Positions 8,280 through 17,246 of a stretch of 47,948 nt of DNA are shown here, in pieces (the stretch's first letter is position 1; each line of letters opens with the position of its first letter). The notes under the pieces are model-generated. The model saw nothing but the letters and a program-made list of their open reading frames with translations. It was not told the origin of the DNA and ran no database searches. A program made the translations under genes and the position numbers. This DNA comes from an uncultured Coriobacteriia bacterium (GTDB taxonomy: Bacteria > Actinomycetota > Coriobacteriia > Coriobacteriales > QAMH01), in contig CAUHSG010000014.1 of assembly GCA_959608885.1 (NCBI GenBank), positions 1 through 47,948 of the forward strand, written 5' to 3'.

Positions 8280-8678
8280 ATGGAAGAGGTCTACGAGTTT
8301 CTGAAGGAAACGGCGCCCACGTACTATCTGGCCACGGTCGAGGACGGCAATCCTCGAGTTAGACCCTTTGTCACCATCGACTTGTACGAGGGCAGGCTCT
8401 ACATCCAGACGGGCAAGAGCAAGAAGGTCTACCAGCAGATTCTCGATCATCCCGAGGTCGAGCTTTGCGCATGTGCCGGCCCCAAGTGGCTACGCGTATC
8501 CGGTGAGCTCGTGCCCGATGACAGCGTCGAGGCCAAGAAGCACATGCTCGACAACTATCCCGCGTTGCGTGGCATGTACGACGAGAACGACGACAACACC
8601 ATCGTCTTGTACTTCAAGAACGCGACGGCGACCTTCGAGTCCCTGGCAGATGGCTCCAAGCGCACCATCGGCTGGTAA
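8280..8678 (+). CDS. Pyridoxamine 5'-phosphate oxidase-fold (PNPOx-like) flavin-binding protein
   Basis: 132 aa, the usual length for single-domain PNPOx-like proteins of anaerobes. It shows the split-barrel pattern: YYLATVEDGNPRVRPF at the N-terminus, LYIQTGKSKKVYQQI in the middle and WLRVSGELV later. Such proteins bind FMN, F420 or haem and often act in flavin-dependent reduction or nitroimidazole detoxification. AAAGAGGAGG precedes the ATG. It lies between a terminator and an iron-sulfur flavoprotein gene, so redox defence is a reasonable but unproven setting. Confidence 0.8.
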   Translation: MEEVYEFLKETAPTYYLATVEDGNPRVRPFVTIDLYEGRLYIQTGKSKKVYQQILDHPEVELCACAGPKWLRVSGELVPDDSVEAKKHMLDNYPALRGMYDENDDNTIVLYFKNATATFESLADGSKRTIGW

Positions 8679-8768
8679 GGCGCTTTCGTTTGGGTTAGTG
8701 GTAGCTCGGCATCAACGAGACACATATCATGGGCGAGGAATGGCCCAAATACTATCGTAGGGGACAGG

Positions 8769-9404
8769 TTGAGAACGCTCATTTTAAATGCGAGCCCGCG
8801 CAAGAACTGGAACACGTCGCAGCTCCTCAAGGCAGCTGAAAGAGGTGCACGTGAAATTGGCGGAGACGTCGAGTACATTGACTTATACGATCTTGACTTT
8901 ACCGGATGTCGCAGCTGTCTTGTGTGCAAGATAAAGAATTCGCGGCGCTGCCATTGCTTCTGGAATGATGACCTGTCGCCCATCATCGACAGGGTGTTTG
9001 CATCTGATGCACTCATCGTCGGAACCCCAGTTTACTTTGGTGACGTCACGAGCCGCTTTCATGCACTTGCAGAGCGCCTCCGTTTTGTCGCACTTTCCTA
9101 TGACGATTTCACAAGCTGCTTTAACGGCCACGTAAATCTCGGGTTCATCGTTACGATGAACGTTCCGCTGCAGCGCTACGAGGAGGAGTACGAGGCAAAG
9201 CTCGCCGAACGGTTTAATGGCATTGCGCGCTTTCTAAATGGCGAGGTGCGCGTTCTTCCCGTGTGCAATACACTTCAGGTGGACGATTACTCGAAATACG
9301 CAATGAGCGGTTTTGACGAAGCGCTCAAGCAACACGTGCATCAGACGCAGTTTCCTCGTGAACTTGAAGCTGCATACCAGCTGGGCGCCAGGTTTTCTGC
9401 GTGA
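8769..9404 (+). CDS. Iron-sulfur flavoprotein / NADPH-dependent FMN reductase family
   Basis: 211-aa flavodoxin-fold protein. LILNASPRKNWNTSQLL is the FMN phosphate loop. A compact cysteine cluster C47-x2-C50-x2-C53-x7-C61 in the GCRSCLVCK region matches the CX2CX2CX4-7C motif of archaeal/clostridial iron-sulfur flavoproteins, so a 4Fe-4S cluster is likely. GTPVYFGDVTSRFHALAER is the usual second FMN-contact region. I read a TTG start at 8769 with AGGGGACAGG upstream. It would shuttle electrons between a low-potential donor and an unknown acceptor. It ends 15 nt from the convergent AEC gene at the border of the catabolic island. Confidence 0.8.
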   Translation: MRTLILNASPRKNWNTSQLLKAAERGAREIGGDVEYIDLYDLDFTGCRSCLVCKIKNSRRCHCFWNDDLSPIIDRVFASDALIVGTPVYFGDVTSRFHALAERLRFVALSYDDFTSCFNGHVNLGFIVTMNVPLQRYEEEYEAKLAERFNGIARFLNGEVRVLPVCNTLQVDDYSKYAMSGFDEALKQHVHQTQFPRELEAAYQLGARFSA

Positions 9405-9419
9405 GATCACGATATGACA

Positions 9420-10385
9420 TCATGCCCACATCATGACGATCGTCAGCAACGAGGGCACGATGGCAAACGAGGATACGGTACTGAGAACGGTTGCTTTTGC
9501 GACGAGCGTCGAATCATATCCAAATTCCGTTACGAGCATGGGGGCCATGGAACCTACGGGCATGGCTGCCATGATGACGAACACACGCAGGGCCGTTGCA
9601 TCAGGGCCTAGCGGGTGCAGGGCGAATAACGCCACGATGGGAACGAGGAGCTGCCGAAATGCGATGAAGGCGTATATGCGCCATCCTCTGATCATTTCGG
9701 CGGGGTGAATGCCTGCAACGATAACACCCACAAGCATCATGGCCATAGGCGCCGTTATTCCGCCGACGGTGTTTAAGACATCCTGCGCAAACGATGGAAT
9801 AGGCAGTCCGACTAGGAATGCGAACATCGCCAGCATGCATGAGACAGTTGCGGGGTTGAGCAGAGATTTCAGCACTCTCGCTATGTCTTTCCATGATTTG
9901 GGACGCAGCGAAGCATTCTTGGGCCTGCCCTTATCGAGAAACATGAAGCCAAGGCTGAAGATGGATACGTTGCTGATGAAGACGAAAACACTTGCCGAGA
10001 AAACAGCTGATCCTCCATATATTGCCGAGGCGACGGAGATGCCGATGAATCCCATATTCGTACAAACTGACATGAACAGATAGAGCACGCGTTCCTTTTT
10101 GGGTGTTCGAAAGAGAAAGTTGAACGCTACGATGCTGAGGACGGACAGCGTCATGAGGAGAACTGCCAGTCCGCATGTCCATATCACCTGGATCTCATCT
10201 GAGCTGCCGTTGAGTCTGCTCACGGATCCGAGAATCATGCAGGGCAACGGTACGTATACCAGAAAGCGCGTCAGCTTCTTGAGTAATGAGTCATCGAGGA
10301 GTTTGAGTTTAGTCGCGGCGAGGCCCATTGCGATGATTGTTATCATCACGAGCATTTGCTGGAGGGCCGCCATCAATTCGCCCAC
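9420..10385 (-). CDS. AEC family (auxin efflux carrier-type) transporter
   Basis: 321 aa with about ten hydrophobic segments in the two five-helix halves of the AEC family. It includes the N-terminal LKLLDDSLLKKLTRFLVYVPLPC region and the mid-protein NMGFIGISV motif. AEC proteins move organic acids such as malate, malonate or auxin-like compounds. The GTG at 10385 has AGGAGGA 7 nt upstream. It lies downstream of the OYE gene on the same strand, separated by a 13-bp perfect hairpin, so it is probably the second gene of the leftward unit of the island. Uptake of substrate or export of product are both possible. Confidence 0.82.
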   Translation of the reverse strand: MGELMAALQQMLVMITIIAMGLAATKLKLLDDSLLKKLTRFLVYVPLPCMILGSVSRLNGSSDEIQVIWTCGLAVLLMTLSVLSIVAFNFLFRTPKKERVLYLFMSVCTNMGFIGISVASAIYGGSAVFSASVFVFISNVSIFSLGFMFLDKGRPKNASLRPKSWKDIARVLKSLLNPATVSCMLAMFAFLVGLPIPSFAQDVLNTVGGITAPMAMMLVGVIVAGIHPAEMIRGWRIYAFIAFRQLLVPIVALFALHPLGPDATALRVFVIMAAMPVGSMAPMLVTEFGYDSTLVAKATVLSTVSSFAIVPSLLTIVMMWA

Positions 10386-10443
10386 GAGATTGTCCTCCTG
10401 CTACATTGGTATTGCCTCTCGGCATCAGCATGCGAGTGGGAGG

Positions 10444-10476
10444 GGATAGGTGAGGAGGAGGGATCCTCACCTATCC
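10444..10476 (-). other. Intercistronic 13-bp hairpin between OYE and AEC genes
   Basis: GGATAGGTGAGGA (10444-10456) and TCCTCACCTATCC (10464-10476) are perfect complements around a 7-nt loop. No U-run follows in the minus direction. It may act as an RNA stability or partial-termination element. Confidence 0.6.
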
Positions 10477-10508
10477 AGAGAGAGTTCGATGCCGGAAGAC
10501 GGCTGGCA

Positions 10509-12572
10509 CTACATTTTTACAGCGGCCAGGCGGCCGTCGAGCATCGCATGTTTCAAGAAGGCGTTTTCTCCGCCTAGTGTCGAGCCTATCTCGTACACTT
10601 CAGGTACGATTTGCTTGAGCTGCTCGTAAAATGCCGGATCATGTTCCTCAGGCAGCATGATCATGACACTGTCACAAGAGATTTCCCGGACGTCTTCATC
10701 CACCTGCACGGTGACCGACTTCTTTTCGATACTGAGCAGCTGAGAGTTGTAAATGATCTGCACGCCATGCTCGTTGAACCAGGGGACAAGACGTACCTTG
10801 TACTTCTGGGGTACGAGTCCACCCACGTCTTCTCCTTCGGCGAGCAGGATGACCTCTTTTCCACGATGTGCCAAAAACGTTGCACACTGGGCGCCTTCGG
10901 CTCCGGCACCGAGGATGACGACCTTCTTGCCGACCGGGAAGAACTTTTCGCTCATCGCGGCCAGCCTCATCGGACCGAACATCTTCATGGGAACGGTTGC
11001 AAGCTTTGTCATTCCCGGCACCGTGAAGACGTTCTTGCGATCAACGCCCGGTATCGTGGGAATGACGTAGGGCGAGCTGCTTGCGAGTGCAACCACGTCG
11101 GGGTTTTCGCGCTTGACCAGGTCGAGGGTGACCTCCGTCTTAAGCTTCACCTTGACATCGGATTTGGCAATCATCGTCGTCAGATAGTCGAACAACGGCA
11201 TGACGTCTTCGTCCTTGTTGCCCTTGATCATGGCAGCGAGCTTGATGCGTCCGCCGAGTTCTGACTTGCTATCGTATATCGTCACGTCATGCCCACGCTG
11301 CGCGGCATCGAGTGCGCATTGAATACCAGCTGGGCCGCCACCGATGACCATGACCCTCTTCTTTGTCTCGGCGGGCTTGAGCTCGAGTTCACGTTCACGC
11401 CCGAGCGCCGGATTCACGCGACAAATGCGTGGGGAGGTGACCGGGTCTTCGCAGCTTGCGCAACGATTGCATCGACGGATTTCGTCGGTACGACCTTCCT
11501 TGACCTTATTGGCGAACTCGGGGTCAGCCCAGAGATAACGGCCGTAAGCGATGATGTCGGCATACCCTTCGCGCAAGACGCGCTCGCCTTTGACCTCGTC
11601 CATACGTCCAACACCGATGACCGGTACGTTGACAGCCTCCTTGATGGCTTTGATTCCCGGCATCAGTATGCCAAGATCGTTGAAATCCTCCATATAAGGC
11701 TCCATGAAGGATTCCGGATCGGGATAGGGGAAGTAATCGGGGCAATAGCGGAAGGGGAGCTTTCCGTATCCGTATCCCGATACGCTGATGTACTGATAGC
11801 CACACTCCTCAAGGGCGAGGGCATTTTCCACCGCAATTTGCGGGGTGATGGCACCTGGGACAAGCGGGGACCATTCTTGTCCATTGATGCGCGTGCCGAT
11901 GACGAAATCGGGCCCACATGCATCACGCACCATCGCGAAAATTTCCCGCATGAGACGCGTACGGTTCTCCGCGTTCTGTGCGCCGTACTCGTCATCGCGA
12001 TGATTCCATATCGGACTCAGGAAGCTATTGAGGAAGTAACCATGTGCGCCGTGAATCTCAACGGCGTCAAAACCTGCCTTCCAGAGACGGATGGCAGCAT
12101 CGACAATGAGTTGCTTCTTCTCCTGAATTTCGTCATGCGTCAGGCCATGGGTCGCGAGTCCTTCGGGAGGAGGGGTGGGAAGATCCTCGATTTCGAGTGT
12201 CGAGGCGCATATGGGTCGGCCCCCGCCTTGTACGGGAGCAAGCGGTCCGCCATGATGGAGTTGCCCAATCGTGCGACAATCATATTGATGCAGGCGTTCG
12301 TTGAGTTCGGTGAGTCCCGGTATGAATCTGTCATCGTAGGCGTGAAGGTATATTCCTCCGCCTACGGGAGGCTCCCAGCTCATGCCTGCGATATCGATTG
12401 CTCCGACTCCGCCCTTGGCCATGCTCTCGTAGAGATCGATGCCGGCGCTTCCATCTGCCGTGCCGTCCAGGTTCCATCGCCAGCTTGACTGGGGCGCTTT
12501 CATGATTCTGTTTTTCATCTTGAAGCTTGGGGCAATTTCGATGGGTGACATGAGATGTTCGAATTGTTGCAT
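10509..12572 (-). CDS. OYE-family FMN/4Fe-4S/FAD enoate reductase (BaiH/BaiCD-like), copy 1
   Basis: 687 aa, the three-part layout of 2,4-dienoyl-CoA reductase, BaiCD/BaiH and daidzein reductase. An FMN-binding TIM barrel (about 1-365) has HHGGPLAP and EIHGAHGYFLNSFLSP. A cysteine cluster C368-x2-C371-x2-C374-x9-C384 follows. A Rossmann domain from about residue 400 starts with KRVMVIGGGPAGIQ. Family enzymes reduce C=C bonds next to a carbonyl or thioester using NAD(P)H. The cysteine spacing differs from the usual x2-x3-x11. Start chosen at ATG 12570-12572, preceded by AGAGGA; an upstream in-frame ATG (12605) lacks an SD. It is a close paralogue of the gene at 18092. An island-type operator/promoter lies upstream on this strand. 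Confidence 0.88.
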   Translation of the reverse strand: MQQFEHLMSPIEIAPSFKMKNRIMKAPQSSWRWNLDGTADGSAGIDLYESMAKGGVGAIDIAGMSWEPPVGGGIYLHAYDDRFIPGLTELNERLHQYDCRTIGQLHHGGPLAPVQGGGRPICASTLEIEDLPTPPPEGLATHGLTHDEIQEKKQLIVDAAIRLWKAGFDAVEIHGAHGYFLNSFLSPIWNHRDDEYGAQNAENRTRLMREIFAMVRDACGPDFVIGTRINGQEWSPLVPGAITPQIAVENALALEECGYQYISVSGYGYGKLPFRYCPDYFPYPDPESFMEPYMEDFNDLGILMPGIKAIKEAVNVPVIGVGRMDEVKGERVLREGYADIIAYGRYLWADPEFANKVKEGRTDEIRRCNRCASCEDPVTSPRICRVNPALGRERELELKPAETKKRVMVIGGGPAGIQCALDAAQRGHDVTIYDSKSELGGRIKLAAMIKGNKDEDVMPLFDYLTTMIAKSDVKVKLKTEVTLDLVKRENPDVVALASSSPYVIPTIPGVDRKNVFTVPGMTKLATVPMKMFGPMRLAAMSEKFFPVGKKVVILGAGAEGAQCATFLAHRGKEVILLAEGEDVGGLVPQKYKVRLVPWFNEHGVQIIYNSQLLSIEKKSVTVQVDEDVREISCDSVMIMLPEEHDPAFYEQLKQIVPEVYEIGSTLGGENAFLKHAMLDGRLAAVKM

Positions 12573-12623
12573 CGTGTCCTCTTTCAACGACTGCCAGAGA
12601 TGCATTCTCGCTATGCGGCTGCC

Positions 12624-12673
12624 ATCATAGGGGGCGCGGTGGGGCCGTTCCAGTACGCACTTTATTGTTAGCG
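12624..12673 (-). promoter_or_regulatory. Island operator/promoter module, minus-strand copy
   Basis: Read on the minus strand, CTAACAATAAAGTGCGT (ends 12655) matches the operator of the four plus-strand copies with several mismatches. It is followed, in the same register, by two bases, TGGAAC (12652-12647), exactly 17 bp and TATGAT (12629-12624). It drives the leftward OYE-AEC unit. The -35 is poor while the -10 is good, which suits an activator- or regulator-dependent promoter. Confidence 0.65.
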
Positions 12674-12720
12674 CTTTTGCACGGCATGTGATCGGATAAC
12701 ATGAGGCTCACATCGCCATT

Positions 12721-12768
12721 CTTACTTTTAAGTGCGTAATTGTTTCGCTTTCTCTATGTTTCTAGAAT
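12721..12768 (+). promoter_or_regulatory. Island operator/promoter module, copy A (rightward)
   Basis: CTTACTTTTAAGTGCGT (12721-12737), AA, -35 TTGTTT (12740-12745), 17 bp, -10 TAGAAT (12763-12768). The core contains ACTT-N2-AAGT arms. The gap 12573-12916 holds this module and the divergent minus-strand copy; the rest is an approximately 140-nt leader before the EthD gene. It drives EthD1-SDR1-HxlR and possibly OYE2. Confidence 0.78.
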
Positions 12769-12916
12769 CCTTCTCGGAGAAGGCCTCGCATATCCGAAAG
12801 TGGCGATTAGGACTGACTCGGATAATCGCAGCGACGGGATGAAGAGCCTCTCGATTGTCATTGCGTTTGAAACAAAGTCGTTGATAGCTGTTGGTTAAAA
12901 AGGAGAGTGATCGGGC

Positions 12917-13612
12917 ATGATTAGCAGAATGGGCCTTTTGAAGCGCAAGGAAGGCACGACGCAGGAAGAATTCAAGGACTACTGGCTCAATGTCCATGGC
13001 CCCATTGCGGCCGAGATGAAGAACCTACGTCATTATTCTCAGCATGCGGTATGCGACAACGAGCATCGTCATCCCTTGGGGCAGGGCCCCATCATAATCG
13101 ATGGCTATTCCGAGCTGCGGTTTGATAGCTATGGCGATATGGTCGAAGGCGTCATGTCGTTAGACGGCAAAGGTGCCGATGACGTCCCGAAGTTCGCTGA
13201 TCCGCACAATCCAATTCTCGTTTGCGTGAAGAAATACGTGAAGCACACTCCTAAGTACCTGCTGAATGGCGACAAGCCGCTTATCAAGCGCGTGTCGTTC
13301 ATGGGTCGAGCTGACGGCGTGAGCGCCGAGGAGTGGATGTACCAATGGTGGGACGTCCACACCGAAATGGTACATACCATGCCCGGTTATGTTGGTTATG
13401 CGCAAAACCTCGTTATCGACCGTATCGTCAATGGCGTTTCTGTTCATTATGACGAGCTTCCGGTCGAGGGCGTCGTCGAGTTCTGGTTCGAGAACATGGA
13501 TGCTTTCAATGAATGCTATGACTCGCCTGAGTTCAAGAGGACCTCGCAACATGGTGGGGAGTTCATCGGAGCCATCAACACGTATCTTACCGAGGTGCAC
13601 GACATACTCTAG
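12917..13612 (+). CDS. Tandem EthD-like (dimeric alpha/beta-barrel) protein, copy 1
   Basis: 231 aa made of two EthD-like ferredoxin-fold repeats. Repeat 1 (about 1-110) begins MISRMGLLKRKEGTTQEEF with DYWLNVHGPIA. Repeat 2 (about 118-225) begins IKRVSFMGRADGVSAEEW with YQWWDVHTEMV. The W-x2-V-H motifs are the typical EthD signature. EthD-fold proteins act as small oxygenase partners, cyclases, dehydratases or isomerases, so a chemical role for this one is open. Both repeats keep the His, unlike copies 2 and 3. The gene is first in its unit, followed by an SDR. AAGGAGAG lies 12 nt before the ATG. Confidence 0.75.
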   Translation: MISRMGLLKRKEGTTQEEFKDYWLNVHGPIAAEMKNLRHYSQHAVCDNEHRHPLGQGPIIIDGYSELRFDSYGDMVEGVMSLDGKGADDVPKFADPHNPILVCVKKYVKHTPKYLLNGDKPLIKRVSFMGRADGVSAEEWMYQWWDVHTEMVHTMPGYVGYAQNLVIDRIVNGVSVHYDELPVEGVVEFWFENMDAFNECYDSPEFKRTSQHGGEFIGAINTYLTEVHDIL

Positions 13613-13656
13613 CCTGCCATTGCCGAGATAGTGAACCTAGCTTGAAGCATGATGGT

Positions 13657-13685
13657 TTGGGCCGGGCTCGATGAGTCCGGCCCAA
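13657..13685 (+). other. Intercistronic hairpin between EthD1 and SDR1
   Basis: TTGGGCCGG (13657-13665) pairs with CCGGCCCAA (13677-13685) around an 11-nt loop, 31 bp before the SDR start. No strong T-run follows, so partial termination or transcript processing is more likely than full stop. Confidence 0.55.
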
Positions 13686-13716
13686 TGTCGTTATGAATGG
13701 GGAAAGGGTGACATCA

Positions 13717-14472
13717 ATGGAACAGCGTTTTGCCGGCAAGGTCGCTGTTGTGACGGGTGCGGCATCGGGCATAGGCGCAGGGATTGCCAAGCGCCTGCTT
13801 TCCGAAGGTGCCAAGGTCGCCGCTCTCGATATCGCAGAGGATGCCCTACGCGAAATCTATGATGACAATCCGGATGCATATTGTGCGATGTGCGATGTTT
13901 CGTCTTACAATCAGGTCGTCGAAGTGATTGACTCCGTTATTGAGCGATTTGGTCGCATTGACATTCTCATGAACAATGCCGGCATCAATACAAAGAGCAT
14001 CAACGACGAGTACAGCATGCTTAATTGTGCACCCGAAGCATTCCGAAAGGTATTTGAGGTCAATACGTTCGGCGCCTTCTATATGGGCCAGACCGTTGCC
14101 CGCCATATGGTCGAGGCGGGCGGAGGTGTAATCGTCAACACGTGTTCGAACGCCGCGATAAAGACGTTTCCCAATGGCGGCGGATATGGTCCCTCGAAGG
14201 CGGCACTGGCTAAGATGACGCTGATCTGGGCGAAGGAGCTTGCTCCTCTTGGCATACGGGTTAATGGATTTGCGCCAGGTACCACCAAGACGCGTTTTAC
14301 CGAAATGATTTGGAGCGACGAGGAAGCAAACGCTTCCTACATTGAGAGCATTCCTGCCCGAAGGTTGGGCGAGCCTGATGACATGGCGGATATCGCCTGC
14401 TTTCTCGCTTCCGATGAGTCGTCGTTCATAATTGGTGAGGTGTACGAGATCGACGGCGGACAACATTTGTAA
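13717..14472 (+). CDS. Short-chain dehydrogenase/reductase, island SDR1
   Basis: 251-aa classical SDR. The cofactor loop TGAASGIG starts at T13, MNNAGIN follows, and the catalytic Tyr/Lys are Y157 and K161 in GYGPSKAAL. PGTTKTRF lies in the substrate loop. An Asp after beta-2 (LDIAEDA) suggests NAD(H) preference. I chose the ATG at 13717, preceded by AAAGGG; an upstream ATG (13693) has no SD. Classical SDRs of this type (BaiA, hydroxysteroid dehydrogenases, sugar-alcohol dehydrogenases) interconvert secondary alcohols and ketones. In this island it would supply or consume the ketone needed by the OYE enzymes. Confidence 0.85.
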   Translation: MEQRFAGKVAVVTGAASGIGAGIAKRLLSEGAKVAALDIAEDALREIYDDNPDAYCAMCDVSSYNQVVEVIDSVIERFGRIDILMNNAGINTKSINDEYSMLNCAPEAFRKVFEVNTFGAFYMGQTVARHMVEAGGGVIVNTCSNAAIKTFPNGGGYGPSKAALAKMTLIWAKELAPLGIRVNGFAPGTTKTRFTEMIWSDEEANASYIESIPARRLGEPDDMADIACFLASDESSFIIGEVYEIDGGQHL

Positions 14473-14628
14473 TCACGCGTGCGTGTTTGGGTGGCCGTCA
14501 ATTGGCGTGGTTTTCCCCGTTACCCCACCTCCCTGGGGATCTTTGCCAGAGAATGCCCATAGCCAAGGTGTGCGGATCTTTGACGACGTGAATGTTCATT
14601 ACAACGCCGATCGGAGGAGGATGATCTT

Positions 14629-15117
14629 ATGGTCGATAGCATTGACGATTTGACATCATGCGCCCTTTCCCGTGTGCTTGTCGCGACACTGGACGGTAAG
14701 TGGAAGCCCTATATCATCTGGTATCTGAGTCTGCAACCCCATCAACGGGCGCGTTACGGCGAGCTCAAGAAGATTATTCCATACAAGATATCGGACAAGA
14801 TGTTTTCGCAGCACCTTAACGAACTCGAGGAGACGGGCATGCTCGAACGCATCGTTGTTGAGGACAAGCCCCTGTGGGTTGACTATCTTCTCACGCCCGA
14901 TGGTGTCAGCATGGCAAATCTCCTGTATCTCATTCGCGACTGGGATGTCGTGCACCGCAATTTCTCAGTCGATGCGCTCAAGCGAACGAAGGGCCTCCTC
15001 AACGATGGCAAGCTTGAATACGGCACCGTAGGCGAGGATGGCAAGATCGATAAGACGCGCGAGCACATTGTCTGGTACTTCGACACCACGTATGACGAGG
15101 ACGAGACCGAGGAATAA
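14629..15117 (+). CDS. HxlR-family transcriptional regulator
   Basis: 162 aa. A winged-helix domain of the HxlR type is seen in LDGKWKPYIIWYLS, then RYGELKKIIPYKISDKMFSQ and HLNELEETGMLER. The wing and an acidic C-terminal tail follow. HxlR proteins bind as dimers to short palindromes and respond to small molecules, often quinones, aldehydes or phenols. GGAGGA lies before the ATG. The 156-bp gap upstream shows no copy of the island operator, so the gene is probably read from copy A. It is the only dedicated regulator in the island and the best candidate to bind the five operator modules. Confidence 0.85.
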   Translation: MVDSIDDLTSCALSRVLVATLDGKWKPYIIWYLSLQPHQRARYGELKKIIPYKISDKMFSQHLNELEETGMLERIVVEDKPLWVDYLLTPDGVSMANLLYLIRDWDVVHRNFSVDALKRTKGLLNDGKLEYGTVGEDGKIDKTREHIVWYFDTTYDEDETEE

Positions 15118-15185
15118 TTCTTCTGTCGGGGGCGATGGCTCTCCATTGGCAGGTACGGGCACAGCTTGCGTACGGGCAGGATGCC

Positions 15186-15207
15186 GCGCTTGCATGAACG
15201 CAAGCGC
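15186..15207 (+). other. Hairpin in the HxlR-OYE2 gap
   Basis: GCGCTTGC and GCAAGCGC are perfect 8-bp arms around ATGAAC. There is no T-run. The 201-bp gap between the HxlR and OYE2 genes shows no copy of the island operator and no other clear signal. Confidence 0.45.
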
Positions 15208-15318
15208 AATTCGGCCTATGGGCTACGTCGCGGTCAGAATGTCTGCGCCATGGCGCAATGGTTCGTCTTATAGAGATGCGCTGCGTGAACAACGTCATGA
15301 AAAGAAGGGTATGTGAAG

Positions 15319-17226
15319 ATGAAAAGTCGAGTACTCGAGCCAATCATGATAAATGGTCTCGAGTTGCCAAACAGGGCGGTTGTTCCCGCAATGCTTACCC
15401 ACTACTGTAATGAGGACGGTATCCTGACTGAGAAAAACTATGCCTATCACGTGCGTCGTGCGAAGGGCGGTTGGGGCCTCGTCATAACGGAAGGCTATGC
15501 CGTAAACGAAGGGGCGGCGGCATCCTTAAAGGTGCCCGGCATCTGGAGCGAAGAGCAGATTGCATCCAACAGGGAGCTTACGAGACGCGTGCACGACGCG
15601 GGTGGACGCATTGCCGCGCAGCTGTTCCACACGGGACGCGTCGCGTATAAAAGGCATGTGGGTCCAAGCTCCTTGCCCGATCCGAGCGTGCAAGGTGTGG
15701 TGCACGCCCTTGCTGCAAACGAGATAGACCAGATAATCGAAGACTTTGCGCAAGCGGCCCAGAACGCGAAAGAGGCGGGATTCGATGCCGTCGAGATTCA
15801 TGGGGCGCATGGGTATCTCATCAATCAGTTTCTCTCGCCCTTCAGCAACAAGCGCAGCGATGAATACGGTGGATCCGTGCATAATCGTGCGCGTTTGGCT
15901 TGCGAGGTCGTTCGTGCCGTGCGCGTGCGTGTAGGAGAAGAGTTTCCCATCCTGTTTCGCATGTCGGTTGACGAGTATCTCCCGGGAGGTCTCTCTGTTC
16001 GCGAGAGTCAGGTCATAGCTGGATACCTAGAGGAAGCGGGTGTCGACTGCCTGCATTGCTCTCAGGGCGTCATATCAGATAACAGCCATATCATTCCGTC
16101 ATTTCGCACCGCCAAAGCGGCCTATGCGGGTAATGCGGCGGCCATTCGCGAAGTTGTCTCGGTGCCGGTAATCGCAGTAGGCAGGATTAACAGCTTCGAG
16201 GTAGCCGAATTCGTGCTTGAGGAGGGCAGCGCCGACATGGTCGCGATGGGACGGGCTTCCTTGGCCGACCCCGATGCTCCGCGAAAGTACGCCGAGGGAC
16301 GCGCGGATGAAATCCGCCACTGCATCGCCTGCTTGCAGGGCTGCATAGGCGAGAACCGCAAGGGCGGCTTTGTGCATTGCGCACTTGATCCCATGACGGG
16401 CATGGAGAATGAATACACGTGGAAAGACGTCCAGACTTCGGAGAAAGTCCTTGTGGTGGGCGGGGGCGTCGCAGGCTGCGAGGCGGCGATTGTCGCCGCG
16501 AGCCGCGGACATGACGTAACGCTTGTCGAGAAGGCTGCCGTGCTGGGAGGTCAGTGGCGTCTTGCAGCCAGCGCGGTGGGAAAGGCCGACTTCGCGGGTT
16601 TCGTATTCTGGCAGCAGCATATTCTCGAGCAGATCGGTGTCAAGGTGCTGCTCGATACGCCTCTTACCCAGTCTCTTATCGACGAGGGAGAGTATGAAGT
16701 CGTGGTGGACGCAACAGGTGGCACTGAGCTTATGCCCCCTATCGAAGGCATTGGCGATTCGGGCTATGTGACAGCATATGACGTTTTCGAAAGGGGCCTT
16801 GTTACCGGAGGAGTTGCAGCCGTCATCGGCGGCGGACTATCGGGTGCTGAGATTGCCGAGCACCTTGCCGTCCATGGCGCCAAAGAGGTCCACGTGTTCG
16901 AGATGAGGGATTCCATCGCATGCGATGCCGATGCGGTCGAGGCGGCAGAGCTCATGGATTCTCTCGATAACCTAGGAGCGAAATGTCACGTGGGCGCGCG
17001 TGTGACGGAAGTGAGCGACGGTCGCATCCTCTATTTCTCCGACGATGTTGAGGAAGAGGTCGATGGAGTTGATTTCATCGTGCTTGCCTGTGGCGTGCGT
17101 CCGGTTGGAATTTCCGATGAAATCAATCTTCGTGAGGCGCGCCTTCATGTTGTTGGGGACGCATCAAATCCCAAGGACGGTTATCACAACATACGCGAGG
17201 GCTTTGAAGTGGGGTTGGCGCTCTAG
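15319..17226 (+). CDS. OYE-family FMN/4Fe-4S/FAD enoate reductase, canonical type (copy 2)
   Basis: 635 aa. The TIM barrel has HTGRVAYKRHVGPSSLPDPS and EIHGAHGYLINQFLSPFSNK. The cluster is C335-x2-C338-x3-C342-x11-C354, the same spacing as 2,4-dienoyl-CoA reductase. The FAD/NAD domain begins EKVLVVGGGVAGCEAA. It is clearly less related to copies 1 and 3 than those are to each other, so it probably acts on a different intermediate, e.g. a diene rather than an enone. A GTG (15313) and an ATG (15319) are both possible starts; the ATG has AAGGG about 9 nt upstream. It lies after the HxlR gene and ends 21 bp before the next island operator. Confidence 0.87.
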   Translation: MKSRVLEPIMINGLELPNRAVVPAMLTHYCNEDGILTEKNYAYHVRRAKGGWGLVITEGYAVNEGAAASLKVPGIWSEEQIASNRELTRRVHDAGGRIAAQLFHTGRVAYKRHVGPSSLPDPSVQGVVHALAANEIDQIIEDFAQAAQNAKEAGFDAVEIHGAHGYLINQFLSPFSNKRSDEYGGSVHNRARLACEVVRAVRVRVGEEFPILFRMSVDEYLPGGLSVRESQVIAGYLEEAGVDCLHCSQGVISDNSHIIPSFRTAKAAYAGNAAAIREVVSVPVIAVGRINSFEVAEFVLEEGSADMVAMGRASLADPDAPRKYAEGRADEIRHCIACLQGCIGENRKGGFVHCALDPMTGMENEYTWKDVQTSEKVLVVGGGVAGCEAAIVAASRGHDVTLVEKAAVLGGQWRLAASAVGKADFAGFVFWQQHILEQIGVKVLLDTPLTQSLIDEGEYEVVVDATGGTELMPPIEGIGDSGYVTAYDVFERGLVTGGVAAVIGGGLSGAEIAEHLAVHGAKEVHVFEMRDSIACDADAVEAAELMDSLDNLGAKCHVGARVTEVSDGRILYFSDDVEEEVDGVDFIVLACGVRPVGISDEINLREARLHVVGDASNPKDGYHNIREGFEVGLAL

Positions 17227-17246
17227 GCAAGAAGACAAGTTCCATT

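Noticed and set aside
8690..8712. A stretch resembling a tRNA D-arm (TTAGTGGTAGCTC)
   Set aside because: No acceptor stem, anticodon arm or T-arm can be formed around it.
11289..12488. 399-codon plus-strand frame across the OYE1 gene
   Set aside because: OYE1 has a complete domain set and SD on the other strand; this frame has no recognisable domain.
14473..14628. A sixth operator before the HxlR gene (GTGTGCGGATCTTTGAC region)
   Set aside because: Only GTGCG matches; the ACTT-N2-AAGT core is missing and -10 spacing does not fit.
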